Under the pieces are notes generated by a model. The model saw only the letters and a list, made by a program, of their open reading frames with translations, was not told where the DNA came from and did no database searches. Below, piece after piece: positions 36,658 through 46,605 of a stretch of DNA of 53,109 nt. The position numbers and the translations under genes are program-made. Source of the stretch: Brevibacterium rongguiense (lineage in GTDB: Bacteria; Actinomycetota; Actinomycetes; Actinomycetales; Brevibacteriaceae); contig NZ_WWEQ01000018.1 of the NCBI RefSeq assembly GCF_009857845.1, forward strand, positions 1 through 53,109, written 5' to 3'. Each line of letters opens with the position of its first letter. The stretch's first letter is position 1.

Positions 36658-37628
36658 GCCCCACGCCGGTCTCGAACGCCGGCGAATCCGCCCGGCTGCA
36701 CGCCGATGTGCTGGCCGCCGGCGCCGTGTGCTGGCGCGAGGAGGGGCGCGGACTCGAGGTGCTCCTCGTCCACCGCCCCAAGTACGACGACTGGTCGTGG
36801 CCCAAGGGCAAGGTGGATCCCGGGGAGACGCTGCCCGAATGCGCCATCCGCGAGGTGCGCGAGGAGACCGGGTACCGCATCCGCCTGGGGTTGCCGTTGC
36901 CGTCCGCCCGCTACGGGGTGGGCCGCAGGCTCGTCAAGCACGTCCACTACTGGTCCGCCGAGGTGCGCGGGCAGGGCAAGCCCAAGCCGGACAACCCGCG
37001 CGAGATCGACCGCGCCGAGTGGGTGCCGGTGGACCGGGCGCGCGGGATGCTCACCCGCTACGCGGACCGCGAGCAGCTCGACAAGCTCGTCCACGCCCAG
37101 TCGACGGGCAGCCTGCGCGCCTGGCCGCTCATCATCGTGCGCCACGGCAAGGCGTTCCCGCGCTCCAAGTGGCACGAGACGGAGAGCGTGAGGCCGCTGC
37201 TGGCGCTGGGCACGCGGCAGGCCATGGCGCTCACCGGGCTGCTGGGGGCCTGGGACATCCGGCGCGTGGCCAGCAGCCCGTGGAAGCGGTGCGTGGCCAC
37301 CGTCAAGCCGTTCGCGGCGGCAACGGGCAGACCGGTCAAGACCGTCAAGGCGCTGAGCGAGAAGGCCAATGCGCAGGCCCCGGAGAAGACGGCGAAGTAC
37401 CTGGCCAAGCTGCTCGAGCGGGGCACGGGCACCGCCGTGTGCACGCACCGGCCCGTGCTGCCCACCGTGCTGGCAGCCCTCGCCGCCCACGCCTCGAAGG
37501 GCCTGGCGGACCGCCTGCCGGACGAAGACCCCTACATGAACCCCGGTGAGATCCTCGTGGCCTACGTGCGGCCGGGGGGCGCGCCGCGCATCGTCGAGTT
37601 CGAGCGCTACCGGCCGATCGACACGTAG
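36654..37628 (+). CDS. mutT1: MutT1-like NUDIX hydrolase fused to a histidine phosphatase
   Basis: This is 324 residues from GTG 36654, overlapping the ppk stop. The complete Nudix box spans residues 52-74 (Gly52, Glu58, Arg66-Glu67, Glu70-Glu71, Gly73). The C-terminal half is a phosphoglycerate-mutase-type phosphatase with RHG at 163-165 and the second catalytic His in CTHRPV. The same two-domain MutT1 lies beside ppk1 in mycobacteria, where it hydrolyses 8-oxo-GTP, 8-oxo-dGTP and diadenosine polyphosphates. It would remove oxidised nucleotides and limit mutation. Confidence 0.85.
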
Positions 37629-37692
37629 GCGGCGGGCGGCCGGTCCGCGGCGTTATCGACTCGTTGCGAAATACGCCGCGACTTCCGGCCCG

Positions 37693-37710
37693 GTTCACCC
37701 CCCGTTCACC
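37693..37710 (+). promoter_or_regulatory. PHO-box-like direct repeat upstream of pstS
   Basis: GTTCACC occurs at 37693-37699 and again at 37704-37710, an 11-bp period matching the direct-repeat units bound by PhoP in Streptomyces. A -10-like TAGGGT lies at 37742-37747. Position and sequence indicate phosphate-starvation control of pstSCAB. Confidence 0.7.
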
Positions 37711-37801
37711 TTCGCACGACCTTTCGGCCACCCGTGCTTCCTAGGGTGTGGGTGCACCCGGGGCTCAGCCCCGAAGCCCACCGTCTTCGAAAGGCACCCC
37801 C

Positions 37802-38914
37802 GTGAAGCTCTCGCGCATCGCGCCCATCGCCGCCATCGCCATGGCCGGCACCCTCGCCCTGTCCGCCTGCGGCGGCGGCAGCGCCACCGGCGAGTCCGGC
37901 GGCGACAAGTCCGGCGGCTCGGACAAGCAGCTCAGCGGCTCGCTGACCGGCATCGGCTCCTCCGCTCAGAAGTCGGCCGTGCAGGCGTGGACCGCGGACT
38001 TCACCGGCCAGCAGTCCGGCGCCAAGATCAACTACTCGCCCGACGGCTCCGGCGCCGGCCGCGAGCAGTTCCTGGCGGGCAAGGCGCAGTTCGCCGGCTC
38101 CGACGCCTACATGAAGGACGAGGAGATCGAGAAGTCCAAGAGCGTGTGCGGCGACGACGGCGCGTTCGAGTTCCCCGTCTACATCTCCCCCATCGCCATC
38201 GCTTACAACCTCAAGGGCGTGGACAAGCTGCAGCTGAGCCCGGAGACGCTGGCGAAGGTCTTCGCGGGCAAGATCACCTCCTGGAACGACGAGGCGATCA
38301 AGAAGGACAACCCGGACGCGAACCTGCCGTCCACGAAGATCACCGCCGTGCACCGCTCGGACGAGTCGGGCACCACGAAGAACTTCACCGACTACCTCAA
38401 CAAGGCCGCGAAGTCCGCCTGGCCGGACGAGGCCGCCGAGGAGTTCCCGAAGAAGGCCGGCGGCGAGGCCGCCCAGGGCACCGACGGCATCGTGCAGACG
38501 GTGACGAAGACCGACGGCGCGATCGGCTACGCGGACGCCTCGGCCACCGGCGACCTCAACAAGGCCTCCATCAAGGTGGGCGAGAACTACGAGGCCCCCA
38601 CCGCCGAGGCCGCCGCGAAGGTCGTCGACGAGTCGCCCACCGTCTCCGGCCGCCACGAGCACGACCTCGCGATCGACCTCAAGCGCGACATCACCGAGGC
38701 CGGCACCTACCCGATCGTCCTCGTGTCCTACCACATCGTGTGCTCGTCCTACAAGGACCAGAGCACCGCCGACCTCGTGAAGGGCTGGGAGACCTACGTC
38801 GTGTCCCAGGAGGGCCAGGACTCGGCCAAGGAGAACGCCGGCTCGGCGCCCATCTCCGACAAGCTGCGCGAGAAGATCACGCCCATCATCGACGCCGTCA
38901 AGGCCCAGGGCTGA
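37802..38914 (+). CDS. pstS: Phosphate ABC transporter substrate-binding lipoprotein
   Basis: This is 370 residues from GTG 37802. A lipoprotein signal (SRIAPIAAIAMAGTLALSAC) is followed by a Gly/Ser linker. Phosphate-binding motifs are LTGIGSSAQKSAVQAW, INYSPDGSGAGREQFLAG and AVHRSDESGTTKNFTDYL, as in PstS. It binds phosphate outside the cell and delivers it to PstCA. The start is chosen to place the signal peptide at the N-terminus; an upstream ATG at 37748 would add 18 residues lacking signal character. PHO-box repeats precede it, and pstC follows after 86 bp. Confidence 0.95.
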   Translation: MKLSRIAPIAAIAMAGTLALSACGGGSATGESGGDKSGGSDKQLSGSLTGIGSSAQKSAVQAWTADFTGQQSGAKINYSPDGSGAGREQFLAGKAQFAGSDAYMKDEEIEKSKSVCGDDGAFEFPVYISPIAIAYNLKGVDKLQLSPETLAKVFAGKITSWNDEAIKKDNPDANLPSTKITAVHRSDESGTTKNFTDYLNKAAKSAWPDEAAEEFPKKAGGEAAQGTDGIVQTVTKTDGAIGYADASATGDLNKASIKVGENYEAPTAEAAAKVVDESPTVSGRHEHDLAIDLKRDITEAGTYPIVLVSYHIVCSSYKDQSTADLVKGWETYVVSQEGQDSAKENAGSAPISDKLREKITPIIDAVKAQG

Positions 38915-39000
38915 CCGTCATCCCGCACGGGGCTCAAGCGGCGCGGGCGACCGCGCCGCTTGAGCCCGTTCGATCCCCCACCACCGTCAAGGAGTGATCC

Positions 39001-39963
39001 GTGGCCACCGAAGCCCCGGCTCGACCCGAGTCCCACACGGCCCAGCGGGCCGTCGTGCGCCCCGGCGACCGCATCTTCTCGCTGGCCTCGCTGGGCGCCG
39101 GCATCCTCATCGTCGTCATCCTGGCGGGGGTGGCCCTGTTCCTGCTCGCCCAGTCCACGGATGTCATCAAGGCCTCGTTCGAGGATCCCACGCAGATCAC
39201 CGGGGGCAAGGGCTTCTTCGCCTACGTGTGGCCGCTCATCCTGGGCACACTCGTCTCCGCGGCGATCGCCCTGCTCGTCGCGACGCCGTTCGCGCTGGGC
39301 ATCGCGCTGTTCACCACCCACATGGCCCCGCGCCGGCTCGCGCCCGTCCTGGGCTACGTCATCGACCTCCTCGCCGCAATCCCCTCCGTCGTCTACGGCC
39401 TGTGGGGCCTGGCCCTCGCCGGGCACCTGACGCCCGCTTACCAATGGCTCTCGAGCGTGCTGGGCTGGACCGGGATCTTCGCGCCCGGCGCCGACGGCGT
39501 GGTCTCCCAGACGGGCCGCACCATCCTCACCGCCTCGCTCGTCCTGTCGATCATGGTGCTGCCGATCATCACCTCGCTCGTGCGCGAGGTCTTCCTCCAG
39601 ACCCCGCGCCTGCAGGAGGAGGCCGCCCTCGCGATGGGCGCCACCCGATGGGAGATGATCCGCATGGCGGTCCTGCCGCACGGCAAGTCGGGCATCACCT
39701 CGGCCGTCATGCTGGGCCTGGGCCGCGCGCTGGGCGAGACGATGGCCGTGGCGATGATTCTGTCCTCCGGCGGGCTCACGCTGTCGCTGCTCGTCGGCGG
39801 CAATCAGACGATCGCCTCCGAGATCGCACAGAACTTCCCCGAGGCAGCGGGCCTGCGCCTGTCCGAGCTCATCTCGATCGGCCTCGTGCTGTTCGTCATC
39901 ACGCTGCTCGTCAACATGGGCGCCCGCGCGATCGTCGCCAAGACCTCTGTGAAGGGAAGCTGA
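39001..39963 (+). CDS. pstC: Phosphate ABC transporter permease PstC
   Basis: This is 320 residues from GTG 39001 with AAGGAG seven bases upstream. Six hydrophobic helices are seen. The EAA loop is LQEEAALAMGATRWEMIRMAVLPHGKSGITSAVMLGLGRALGETMAV, diagnostic for PstC. KGFFAYVWPLILGTLVSAAIALLVATPFALGIALF is the conserved start of the permease core. It forms the phosphate channel with PstA. Confidence 0.95.
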   Translation: MATEAPARPESHTAQRAVVRPGDRIFSLASLGAGILIVVILAGVALFLLAQSTDVIKASFEDPTQITGGKGFFAYVWPLILGTLVSAAIALLVATPFALGIALFTTHMAPRRLAPVLGYVIDLLAAIPSVVYGLWGLALAGHLTPAYQWLSSVLGWTGIFAPGADGVVSQTGRTILTASLVLSIMVLPIITSLVREVFLQTPRLQEEAALAMGATRWEMIRMAVLPHGKSGITSAVMLGLGRALGETMAVAMILSSGGLTLSLLVGGNQTIASEIAQNFPEAAGLRLSELISIGLVLFVITLLVNMGARAIVAKTSVKGS

Positions 39964-39964
39964 G

Positions 39965-41260
39965 ATGTCCCATCCCATGGATGCGAAGGACCACGCGCCG
40001 CGGTCCGGGGGCACCGAGCCCAGCGCCCCCGGCGCACCCGGTGCACCCGGTCCGGCCGGCGGGCCGGTGAGCGCCTCGGGCGCGGCCGGTCAGGACCGCG
40101 AGCCGCAGGCCGAGCGCCGCCGGGAGGGCGCCTCGGGGGCCTTCGCCCCGGCGGCCCTGAAGGCGCGCGCACTGCCTAAGCACGCGGTGTGGTACGTCGC
40201 GGCCGCCTCGATCATCGCCGCGATCGCCGCGTCCTTCCTCTTCACCGGCGGCTTCAGCATCGCCCTCGTGGCACTCCTGGCGGGGCTCATCAACCTCGCG
40301 GCGGTCTTCGCGTGGTCCGCCGCGGTCGAGGGCCGGCGCAAGGCCGTCGACCGCAGCGCCACCACCCTCGTGACCTCGTCGTTCCTCATCGCGTGCATCC
40401 CGCTCGTCTCGCTGCTGTGGATGACGGTGGCCAACGGCCTGCCGGTCATCATCGACAGCCCCACCGTGCTCACCCGCACGATGGCCGGGATGAAGGGCGT
40501 GTTCGACCAGAAGTTCGTCCACGGCGAGGGCCCGCTGGTGGGCGGCTTCTACCACGCGATCATCGGCACCCTGCTCATCACGCTGTTCGCCTCCATCATC
40601 TCGATTCCGATCGGCGTCCTCACCGCGATCTACCTCGTCGAGTATGCCAACCGGAACCGGCTGGGCAAGGCGATCACCTTCCTCGTCGACGTCATGACGG
40701 GCATCCCCTCGATCGTCGCCGGCCTCTTCGCGTTCGCGCTCTTCGGCACGGTCATCGGACTCGTCAGCCCGGGCAGCCTCGCGGACACGAAGTTCGGCTT
40801 CGCGGCCGCGGTCGCCCTGTCGGTGCTCATGATCCCCGTGGTCGTGCGCAACACGGAGGAGATCCTGCGCCTGGTCCCCATGGACCTGCGCGAGGCCTCC
40901 TACGCCCTGGGCGTGCCCAAGTGGAAGACGATCGTGAAGATCGTCCTGCCCACGGCGGTCTCCGGCATCCTCTCCGGCATCACCATCGCGATCGCCCGCG
41001 TGATCGGCGAGACCGCGCCCATCATGGTGACCGCCGGGTTCGCCACCTCGATGAACTGGAACGTCTTCTCCGGCTGGATGTCCACCCTGCCCACCTACAT
41101 CTACGATTCGCAGATGCGCCCCACCTCGCCCGGTGTCGCCGCGATCGCCAGCTCCGACCGCGCGTGGGCGGCCGCGCTCGTCCTCATCCTCCTCGTCATG
41201 CTGCTGAACCTGGCAGCCCGCATCATCGCCCACGTCCTGGCCCCCAAGGCCGGGCGCTGA
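39965..41260 (+). CDS. pstA: Phosphate ABC transporter permease PstA
   Basis: This 431-residue protein is about 100 longer than the common form. A Pro/Gly/Ala-rich soluble lead of about 65 residues and two or three extra helices ([19 protein letters not shown] and following) precede the permease core. The core has [34 protein letters not shown] and the EAA loop [31 protein letters not shown]. The pstC stop is one base before the ATG. Long N-termini are known in other actinobacterial PstA proteins. Confidence 0.95.
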   Translation: MSHPMDAKDHAPRSGGTEPSAPGAPGAPGPAGGPVSASGAAGQDREPQAERRREGASGAFAPAALKARALPKHAVWYVAAASIIAAIAASFLFTGGFSIALVALLAGLINLAAVFAWSAAVEGRRKAVDRSATTLVTSSFLIACIPLVSLLWMTVANGLPVIIDSPTVLTRTMAGMKGVFDQKFVHGEGPLVGGFYHAIIGTLLITLFASIISIPIGVLTAIYLVEYANRNRLGKAITFLVDVMTGIPSIVAGLFAFALFGTVIGLVSPGSLADTKFGFAAAVALSVLMIPVVVRNTEEILRLVPMDLREASYALGVPKWKTIVKIVLPTAVSGILSGITIAIARVIGETAPIMVTAGFATSMNWNVFSGWMSTLPTYIYDSQMRPTSPGVAAIASSDRAWAAALVLILLVMLLNLAARIIAHVLAPKAGR

Positions 41261-41292
41261 GCCCGGCTTCGGCCAGAAAGGTCTCCACACAC

Positions 41293-42072
41293 ATGTCGAA
41301 GCAGATCACGATCGACGACCTCAACATCTTCTACGGCGACTTCCGCGCCGTGGAGGGCGTGAGCATGCGCATCGAGCCGCGCACCGTCACCGCCTTCATC
41401 GGCCCCTCGGGCTGCGGCAAGTCCACCGTGCTGCGCACGCTCAACCGCATGCACGAGGTCATCCCCGGCGCCCACGTCAAGGGCTCCGTGAAGATGGACG
41501 GCCAGGACATCTACGCGGCGGGCGTCGATTCCGTCAACGTCCGCCGCGAGGTGGGCATGGTCTTCCAGCGGGCCAACCCGTTCCCCACGATGAGCATCAA
41601 GGAGAACGTGCTGGCCGGCGTGCGCCTCAACAGCCAGCGCCTGGGCCGCTCCGAGGCCGATGACATCGCGGAGCAGGCGCTCAAGGGCGCGAACCTGTGG
41701 AACGAGGTCAAGGACCGCCTGGGGCTGCCCGGCAGCGGACTGTCCGGCGGACAGCAGCAGCGCCTGTGCATCGCCCGCGCGATCGCGGTCAAGCCCTCCG
41801 TGCTGCTCATGGACGAGCCGTGCTCGGCCCTCGACCCCATCTCCACCCTGGCGATCGAGGACCTCATCAACGACCTGAAGGAGGAGTTCACGGTCGTCAT
41901 CGTCACGCACAACATGCAGCAGGCCGCGCGCGTGTCGGACCGCACGGCGTTCTTCAACATCGCCGGCACCGGCAAGCCCGGCCACCTCATCGAGTACAAG
42001 GACACGGAGACGATCTTCTCCCGCCCGGACAAGGAGGAGACGCAGAACTACATCTCCGGCCGCTTCGGCTGA
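41293..42072 (+). CDS. pstB: Phosphate ABC transporter ATP-binding protein PstB
   Basis: This 259-residue ATPase has Walker [11 protein letters not shown]-loop [17 protein letters not shown], signature [16 protein letters not shown], Walker [16 protein letters not shown] and switch His in [23 protein letters not shown] and [10 protein letters not shown] identify PstB among ABC ATPases. It powers PstCA. A hairpin follows 20 bp after the stop, so the operon probably ends here; no phoU gene is adjacent. Confidence 0.95.
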   Translation: MSKQITIDDLNIFYGDFRAVEGVSMRIEPRTVTAFIGPSGCGKSTVLRTLNRMHEVIPGAHVKGSVKMDGQDIYAAGVDSVNVRREVGMVFQRANPFPTMSIKENVLAGVRLNSQRLGRSEADDIAEQALKGANLWNEVKDRLGLPGSGLSGGQQQRLCIARAIAVKPSVLLMDEPCSALDPISTLAIEDLINDLKEEFTVVIVTHNMQQAARVSDRTAFFNIAGTGKPGHLIEYKDTETIFSRPDKEETQNYISGRFG

Positions 42073-42091
42073 CCGGGACCGGGGCTGAGCT

Positions 42092-42120
42092 GTGCTGCGG
42101 CGGCCCGGCATCCGCAGCAC
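42092..42120 (+). terminator. Hairpin terminator after pstB
   Basis: GTGCTGCGG at 42092-42100 pairs perfectly with CCGCAGCAC at 42112-42120 over an 11-base loop. It lies between the convergent pstB and acyl-CoA ligase genes. Confidence 0.65.
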
Positions 42121-42176
42121 CGGGCAGCCGCAGGCGGGGGCGCCGTTCCGTGCCGCAGCCGCCGCCGAGGCGCGGG

Positions 42177-43802
42177 TCAGGCCCGCAGCGGCACGCGGGC
42201 CCGCACCCGGGCGGGGTCGAGGTTGCGCTTGACGAGCTTGCCCGTGGGCGTGCGCGGCAGCTCATCGACGACGCAGAGCACCCGCGGGATCTTGAACCGG
42301 GCCAGCCGATCGCGCAGGTGGGCGACGACGTCGGCCGCCAGCGCCTCGGCGGCGGCCTGGGGATCCGCATCGTCTGCCGAGCTCGGATCGGCCGCCGTCG
42401 CATACGCCACGACGATCTGCCCGAGCTCCTCGTCCGGCTCGCCCACGACGGCCACGTCGGAAAGCGCTGGGAGGAGCGCCAGTTCGTTCTCGATCTCCTG
42501 CGGGTAGATGTTCACGCCGCCGGAGCTGATGAGGAACCGCTGGCGGTCGGCCAGGTAGAGGAACCGGTCCTCGTCCATCCACCCCAGGTCGCCGATCGCG
42601 GTCCAGGTGGGGTGGTCCGGGTGGCGCGTGCCCGCGGTCTTGTCCGCGTCCTTAGAGTACTCGAACGCCTTGTCGTTCTCGAAGTAGATGACGCCCGCTT
42701 CGCCGGGCGGCAGCTCCTCGCCATCGGGCCCGCAGATGTGTGCGATGCCCTTGAGCCCGTCGCGGCCCACGGAGCCGGGGTGGGCCAGGGCGTCCTCGCT
42801 GCTGATCGCGGTGACGCCGTTGGCCTCCGTAGCGGCGTAGTACTCCCAGATCACCGGGCCCCACCACTCGATCATGGCCCGCTTGACCTCCACAGGGCAC
42901 GGGGCCGCGGCGTGGACCGCCACCCGCAGCGAGGACGTGTCCGCTGCGCGCCGCACCTCCTCGGGCAGCTTGAGCATGCGCACGAACATCGTGGGCACCC
43001 ACTGCGAATGGGTGACGCGGTAGCGCTCGATGACGGTCAGCGCCTCGCGCTCTTCGAAGCGCGGCATGATGACCGCGGTGCCGCCCTGCGCGTGGGTGGT
43101 CATGACGAAGCGGATGGGCGCGGCGTGGTAGAGCGGCGCAGGGGAGAGGTAGACGGTGTCGCGGTTAAAGCCCAGCAGCTTCGTGAACAGCTGGACGATC
43201 GCGACGTTGGGGTCCTCCACCGGCTGGTCGAGCGGCGCCGGGAGGATCCCCTTGGGCCGGCCGGTCGTGCCCGAGGAGTAGAGCATGTCGTCCCCGCGGG
43301 CCTCGTAGTCGGGCCGCTCGGGGCTGGCGGCGGCGAGCACCGCCTCGTAGTCGAGCAGCGGGCGCTCCGCACCGCCGCCGTCGACCCCGTCAGCGCCCAC
43401 GCCGCGATCGGGCGCGCTGCTCCCGCCGATCACGATGATCTCCGGCACGTCCGCGCACGCCTCGATGAGCGCATACGCGTGCTCGAGGGTCCGGGAGACG
43501 AGCACGATCGCGGCATCGCAGTCGTGGACGATGTAGGAGACCTCGGACGGCGTCAGGTGGCGGTTGACGACCGTGATGAGCACGCCCGAGCGCTGCGCGG
43601 CCCAGTACGCCTCGATGATCTCGAACCGGTTCTCCGCGATGACCGCCACGTGGTCGCCCACGCCCAGGCCCGCGGCCCGGAAGTGGTTGGCCAAGCGCAG
43701 CGAGCGCTCCTCGAGCTGGGCGTAGCTCAGCTGCGCCCCGGTATCGGCCATGATGACCGCCGGCTTGTCCGGCGTCTGGGCCGCCCATTTCCCTGGATAC
43801 AT
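42177..43802 (-). CDS. Acyl-CoA ligase (AMP-forming, FadD-like)
   Basis: This 541-residue adenylate-forming enzyme has the P-loop YSSGTTGRPKGILP. VIWEYYAATEANGVTAISSEDAL is the A5 acyl-binding region, and WTAIGDLGWMDEDRFLYLADRQRFLISSGGVNIYPQEIENEL is the hinge with the ATP-binding Asp. PRTPTGKLVKRNL supplies the catalytic Lys at the C-terminus. It activates a fatty or other carboxylic acid to its CoA thioester. With the next two genes it forms a fatty-acid or related acid degradation module. Chain length cannot be judged. Confidence 0.85.
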   Translation of the reverse strand: MYPGKWAAQTPDKPAVIMADTGAQLSYAQLEERSLRLANHFRAAGLGVGDHVAVIAENRFEIIEAYWAAQRSGVLITVVNRHLTPSEVSYIVHDCDAAIVLVSRTLEHAYALIEACADVPEIIVIGGSSAPDRGVGADGVDGGGAERPLLDYEAVLAAASPERPDYEARGDDMLYSSGTTGRPKGILPAPLDQPVEDPNVAIVQLFTKLLGFNRDTVYLSPAPLYHAAPIRFVMTTHAQGGTAVIMPRFEEREALTVIERYRVTHSQWVPTMFVRMLKLPEEVRRAADTSSLRVAVHAAAPCPVEVKRAMIEWWGPVIWEYYAATEANGVTAISSEDALAHPGSVGRDGLKGIAHICGPDGEELPPGEAGVIYFENDKAFEYSKDADKTAGTRHPDHPTWTAIGDLGWMDEDRFLYLADRQRFLISSGGVNIYPQEIENELALLPALSDVAVVGEPDEELGQIVVAYATAADPSSADDADPQAAAEALAADVVAHLRDRLARFKIPRVLCVVDELPRTPTGKLVKRNLDPARVRARVPLRA

Positions 43803-43930
43803 CCGCTCACTCCCTTGTGATCGTCACTGCTGGACTGCTGTGCCCATCGCGTCTGCCCGGGCCGGTCTCGTCCGCCCGGGCCGGTCGCGTGTGCGCACCG
43901 CGGGACCGGCGACCGCGGCCCCGCCGCGCT

Positions 43931-44692
43931 TCAGCGCGGGGCCATGCGGATAGCGCCGTCGAGTCGGATGACCTCGCCGTTGAGCATGGGGTTCTCGATG
44001 ATGTGGGCGGCGAGCGCCGCGAACTCCTCGGGCTCCCCCAGCCGCGCCGGGTGCGGGACCTGTGCGCCCAGGAGGTCGAGGGTCTCCTGCGGTGCACCCA
44101 GCATGAGGGGCGTGCGGAAGATGCCGGGGGCGATCGTCATGACGCGGATCTGCGCGCTCGCCAGGTCGCGGGCGATCGGCAGGGTCATGCCGACGATCCC
44201 GCCCTTCGATGCCGAGTACGCGGCCTGGCCGATCTGCCCGTCATAGGCCGCGGCCGACGCGGTGCTGATGATGACGCCGCGCTCCTCGCCGATCGGCTCG
44301 TTGCGCTGCATCGCCTGCGCGGCCAGCCGGATGACGTTGAACGTCCCGATGAGGTTGACGCTCACCACCCGGGAGAACTGCTCAAGCGGGAACGGGCCCT
44401 TGCGCCCGGCCACCCTGGCAGAGCCCCCGATGCCCGCACAGCTGATCGCGAAGCGCAGCTCGCCGAGCTCCTCGGCGGCCTCCACCGCCGCGGCGACGTC
44501 GTCTTCGTCCGTGACATCGCCCGGCACGAAGGCGACCCCGCCGCCCAGCCGCTCGGCCACGGCGGCGCCATCGGAGCTGGGGAGGTCGAGGATGACGGCC
44601 TTGCCCCCGGCGGCCACGAGGCGCTGGGCCGTTGCGAGGCCCAGCCCGGAGGCGCCCCCGCTGATGAGTGCGGTGAGTCCGTGGATCTGCAT
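43931..44692 (-). CDS. SDR family 3-hydroxyacyl-CoA dehydrogenase
   Basis: This is 253 residues from the ATG at 44692 with GGGGGAG upstream. The NAD motif is [18 protein letters not shown]; the acidic residue at the end of the second strand (VILDLPSSD) indicates NAD rather than NADP. The catalytic residues are Ser in [12 protein letters not shown] and Tyr/Lys in AAYSASKGG. Overall it resembles type II 3-hydroxyacyl-CoA dehydrogenases (HSD10-like). It would oxidise the 3-hydroxyacyl-CoA of beta-oxidation, matching the adjacent ligase and acyl-CoA dehydrogenase. Confidence 0.8.
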   Translation of the reverse strand: MQIHGLTALISGGASGLGLATAQRLVAAGGKAVILDLPSSDGAAVAERLGGGVAFVPGDVTDEDDVAAAVEAAEELGELRFAISCAGIGGSARVAGRKGPFPLEQFSRVVSVNLIGTFNVIRLAAQAMQRNEPIGEERGVIISTASAAAYDGQIGQAAYSASKGGIVGMTLPIARDLASAQIRVMTIAPGIFRTPLMLGAPQETLDLLGAQVPHPARLGEPEEFAALAAHIIENPMLNGEVIRLDGAIRMAPR

Positions 44693-44760
44693 GTGCTCCC
44701 CCTTGAGCATCCGGTGCGTAGGCACCCGGCGGGGCCCTGCACACCGACCGTTTGAACTTG

Positions 44761-44776
44761 CTGAACGATCTTTCAG
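44761..44776. promoter_or_regulatory. Inverted repeat CTGAA-N6-TTCAG, candidate TetR-type operator
   Basis: A 16-bp inverted repeat lies in the 245-bp gap between the divergent SDR and acyl-CoA dehydrogenase genes, in its only A/T-rich stretch. Fatty-acid genes in actinobacteria are often controlled by TetR-family repressors with such sites; no such regulator gene is adjacent. Confidence 0.4.
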
Positions 44777-44937
44777 TCCATTATGAAATCGACTACGCTC
44801 GCGGGCAAGAGCCGCGACGGTGCGCGTCCTCCGCCCCACGGCGGCGGGCAGCACCGGACCGCGGCGGCGCGGGACGCCGCCCCGCGCGTTCCCATCGACC
44901 CCGGGGCCCCGGCGGGGCACCCGGACAAGGAGCCGCA

Positions 44938-46107
44938 ATGAAGCGCACCCTCTACGACGCCGACCACGAGGCCTACCGCGAGACCGTGGCCCGCTTCCTC
45001 GATGCAGAGGTGGCCCCGCACCTGGCGCAGTGGGAGGCGGACAAGCGCACGGACCGCGCCATGTGGAAAGCGGCCGCGGACGCCGGCATCATCGGCGCTT
45101 CGATCGCGGAGGAGTACGGCGGCGGAGGGGTCGAGGACTTCCGCTTCGACATGGTCCGCGCGGAGGAGATCGCCAAGCGCGGGCTCTCGAGCGCCACCGG
45201 CGGCTGGGGCGTCTCCGACGGCATCGTCCCCGGCTACTTCGCCGCCTTCGGCTCGGAGGAGCAGAAGCGGCGCTACCTGCCCGGCCTGGCCGCGGGCGAG
45301 CTCATCGGCGCGATCGCCATGACGGAGCCGGGGGCGGGCTCGGACCTGCAGAACATCCGCACGAAGGCGGTGCGCGATGGCGAGGACTGGGTGATCAGCG
45401 GCGCGAAGACATTCATCACGAACGGGCAGAACTGCGACTTCGTCATCGTCGTGGCCCGCACGAACGCCGAGGCGCCGGGCGCCCACGGCACCTCGCTGTT
45501 CATCGTCGACGCCGATGCCCAGGGCTTCAGCCGCGGGCGCAACCTCGACAAGGTGGGGCTGGCGGCGCAGGACACCTCGGAGCTGAGCTTCGACGAGGTG
45601 CGGGTGGGACCCGGCGCCCTGCTGGGCCAGGAGGGCGAGGGCTTCATCCACCTCATGGTCAACCTGCCCTATGAGCGACTCTCAATCGCGATGGGCGGCC
45701 TGGCCGGCGCCCGGGCCGTGCTGGGCTGGACCGGCGAATACGTGTTCAGCCGCGAGGCATTCGGGCAGACGATCGGGGACTTCCAGAACACCCAGTTCAC
45801 GCTCGCGGAGCTCGAGACCCGCGTGGATGCGCTCGAGGCGTACGTGGACCGGTGCGCGCTGGCGCTCAACGCCGACGAGCTCACGGCCGTCGAGGCGGCG
45901 AAGGCCAAGCTGCTGGGCTCGGAGCTGCAGATCGAGGTGACGAATCGCTGCCTGCAGCTGTTCGGCGGCTACGGCTTCATGCTCGAGTACCCGATCGGGC
46001 GGGCGTTTCGCGACAGCCGCATCCAGTCGATCTACGGCGGGTCCAGCGAGGTCATGAAGTACATCGTGGGCAAGGACCTGAAGAAGCGCTACACACCCAA
46101 GCGCTGA
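44938..46107 (+). CDS. Acyl-CoA dehydrogenase
   Basis: This is 389 residues from the ATG at 44938, preceded by [49 protein letters not shown] is the FAD/substrate region. The usual C-terminal catalytic Glu is replaced in [15 protein letters not shown]. The base is instead probably Glu246 in [10 protein letters not shown], as in the long-chain and isovaleryl branches. It introduces the 2,3-double bond into an acyl-CoA and passes electrons to ETF. It is divergent from the SDR and ligase genes. Confidence 0.9.
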   Translation: MKRTLYDADHEAYRETVARFLDAEVAPHLAQWEADKRTDRAMWKAAADAGIIGASIAEEYGGGGVEDFRFDMVRAEEIAKRGLSSATGGWGVSDGIVPGYFAAFGSEEQKRRYLPGLAAGELIGAIAMTEPGAGSDLQNIRTKAVRDGEDWVISGAKTFITNGQNCDFVIVVARTNAEAPGAHGTSLFIVDADAQGFSRGRNLDKVGLAAQDTSELSFDEVRVGPGALLGQEGEGFIHLMVNLPYERLSIAMGGLAGARAVLGWTGEYVFSREAFGQTIGDFQNTQFTLAELETRVDALEAYVDRCALALNADELTAVEAAKAKLLGSELQIEVTNRCLQLFGGYGFMLEYPIGRAFRDSRIQSIYGGSSEVMKYIVGKDLKKRYTPKR

Positions 46108-46110
46108 ACC

Positions 46111-46173
46111 GAGCCCGGCACGCGAGGCGCCGCCCGCCCGTGATGGGCGGGCGGCGCCTCGCGTGCCGGGCTC
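46111..46173. terminator. Bidirectional terminator with a perfect 29-bp stem
   Basis: 46111-46139 is exactly complementary to 46145-46173 around a five-base GTGAT loop. It starts four bases after the acyl-CoA dehydrogenase stop and ends 30 bp before the stop of the convergent gene, so it can serve both. Confidence 0.85.
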
Positions 46174-46203
46174 GTGCCGGCTGGCAGCGGGGGCTGCCGC
46201 CGC

Positions 46204-46605
46204 TTACTTCTTGCCGTCGACCAGGAGGCTCGCGGCAATCGCGCCGAGCCACATGTCCTTGGCCAGAGTCGTGCCGTCGTGGGTCCAGCGCACACCATCG
46301 GACTCGGTCATCGACGGGTTGCGGAAGTACATGCTGAGCATGCCGGCGGCGAAGCCGCCGAGCACCGCGCCGGCGAGGCGGTTGGGGATGAAGGGCGCGA
46401 GCAGCGCGCCGCCCACCGCGAACTCGCCGCCGATGATGAACTTCTTGAACTGCTCCGGCGTGAGCTTCTTCAGGTCCGGGATGCCCGTCTGGGCCCTGCC
46501 CTGCATGCCCTTGGCGGTCTCTTCGTCCATGCCGACCTTGCCGTAGGCGGAGTTGAGGATCCAGGCGCCGGTGACGCCGCGCATAATTGCCGTTCCCAGG
46601 CTCAT
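46204..46605 (-). CDS. Small membrane protein, DoxX-like, function unknown
   Basis: This is 133 residues from the ATG at 46605, with AAAGGA eight bases upstream. GTAIMRGVTGAWILNSAYGKVGMD begins like DoxX-type proteins. Three or four hydrophobic segments follow (KFIIGGEFAVGGALLAPFI, LAGAVLGGFAAGMLSMYF, MWLGAIAASLLVDG). The family link is suggestive only, since DoxX signature residues are few. No clear operon partner; the gene ends beside the 29-bp hairpin terminator. Confidence 0.6.
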   Translation of the reverse strand: MSLGTAIMRGVTGAWILNSAYGKVGMDEETAKGMQGRAQTGIPDLKKLTPEQFKKFIIGGEFAVGGALLAPFIPNRLAGAVLGGFAAGMLSMYFRNPSMTESDGVRWTHDGTTLAKDMWLGAIAASLLVDGKK

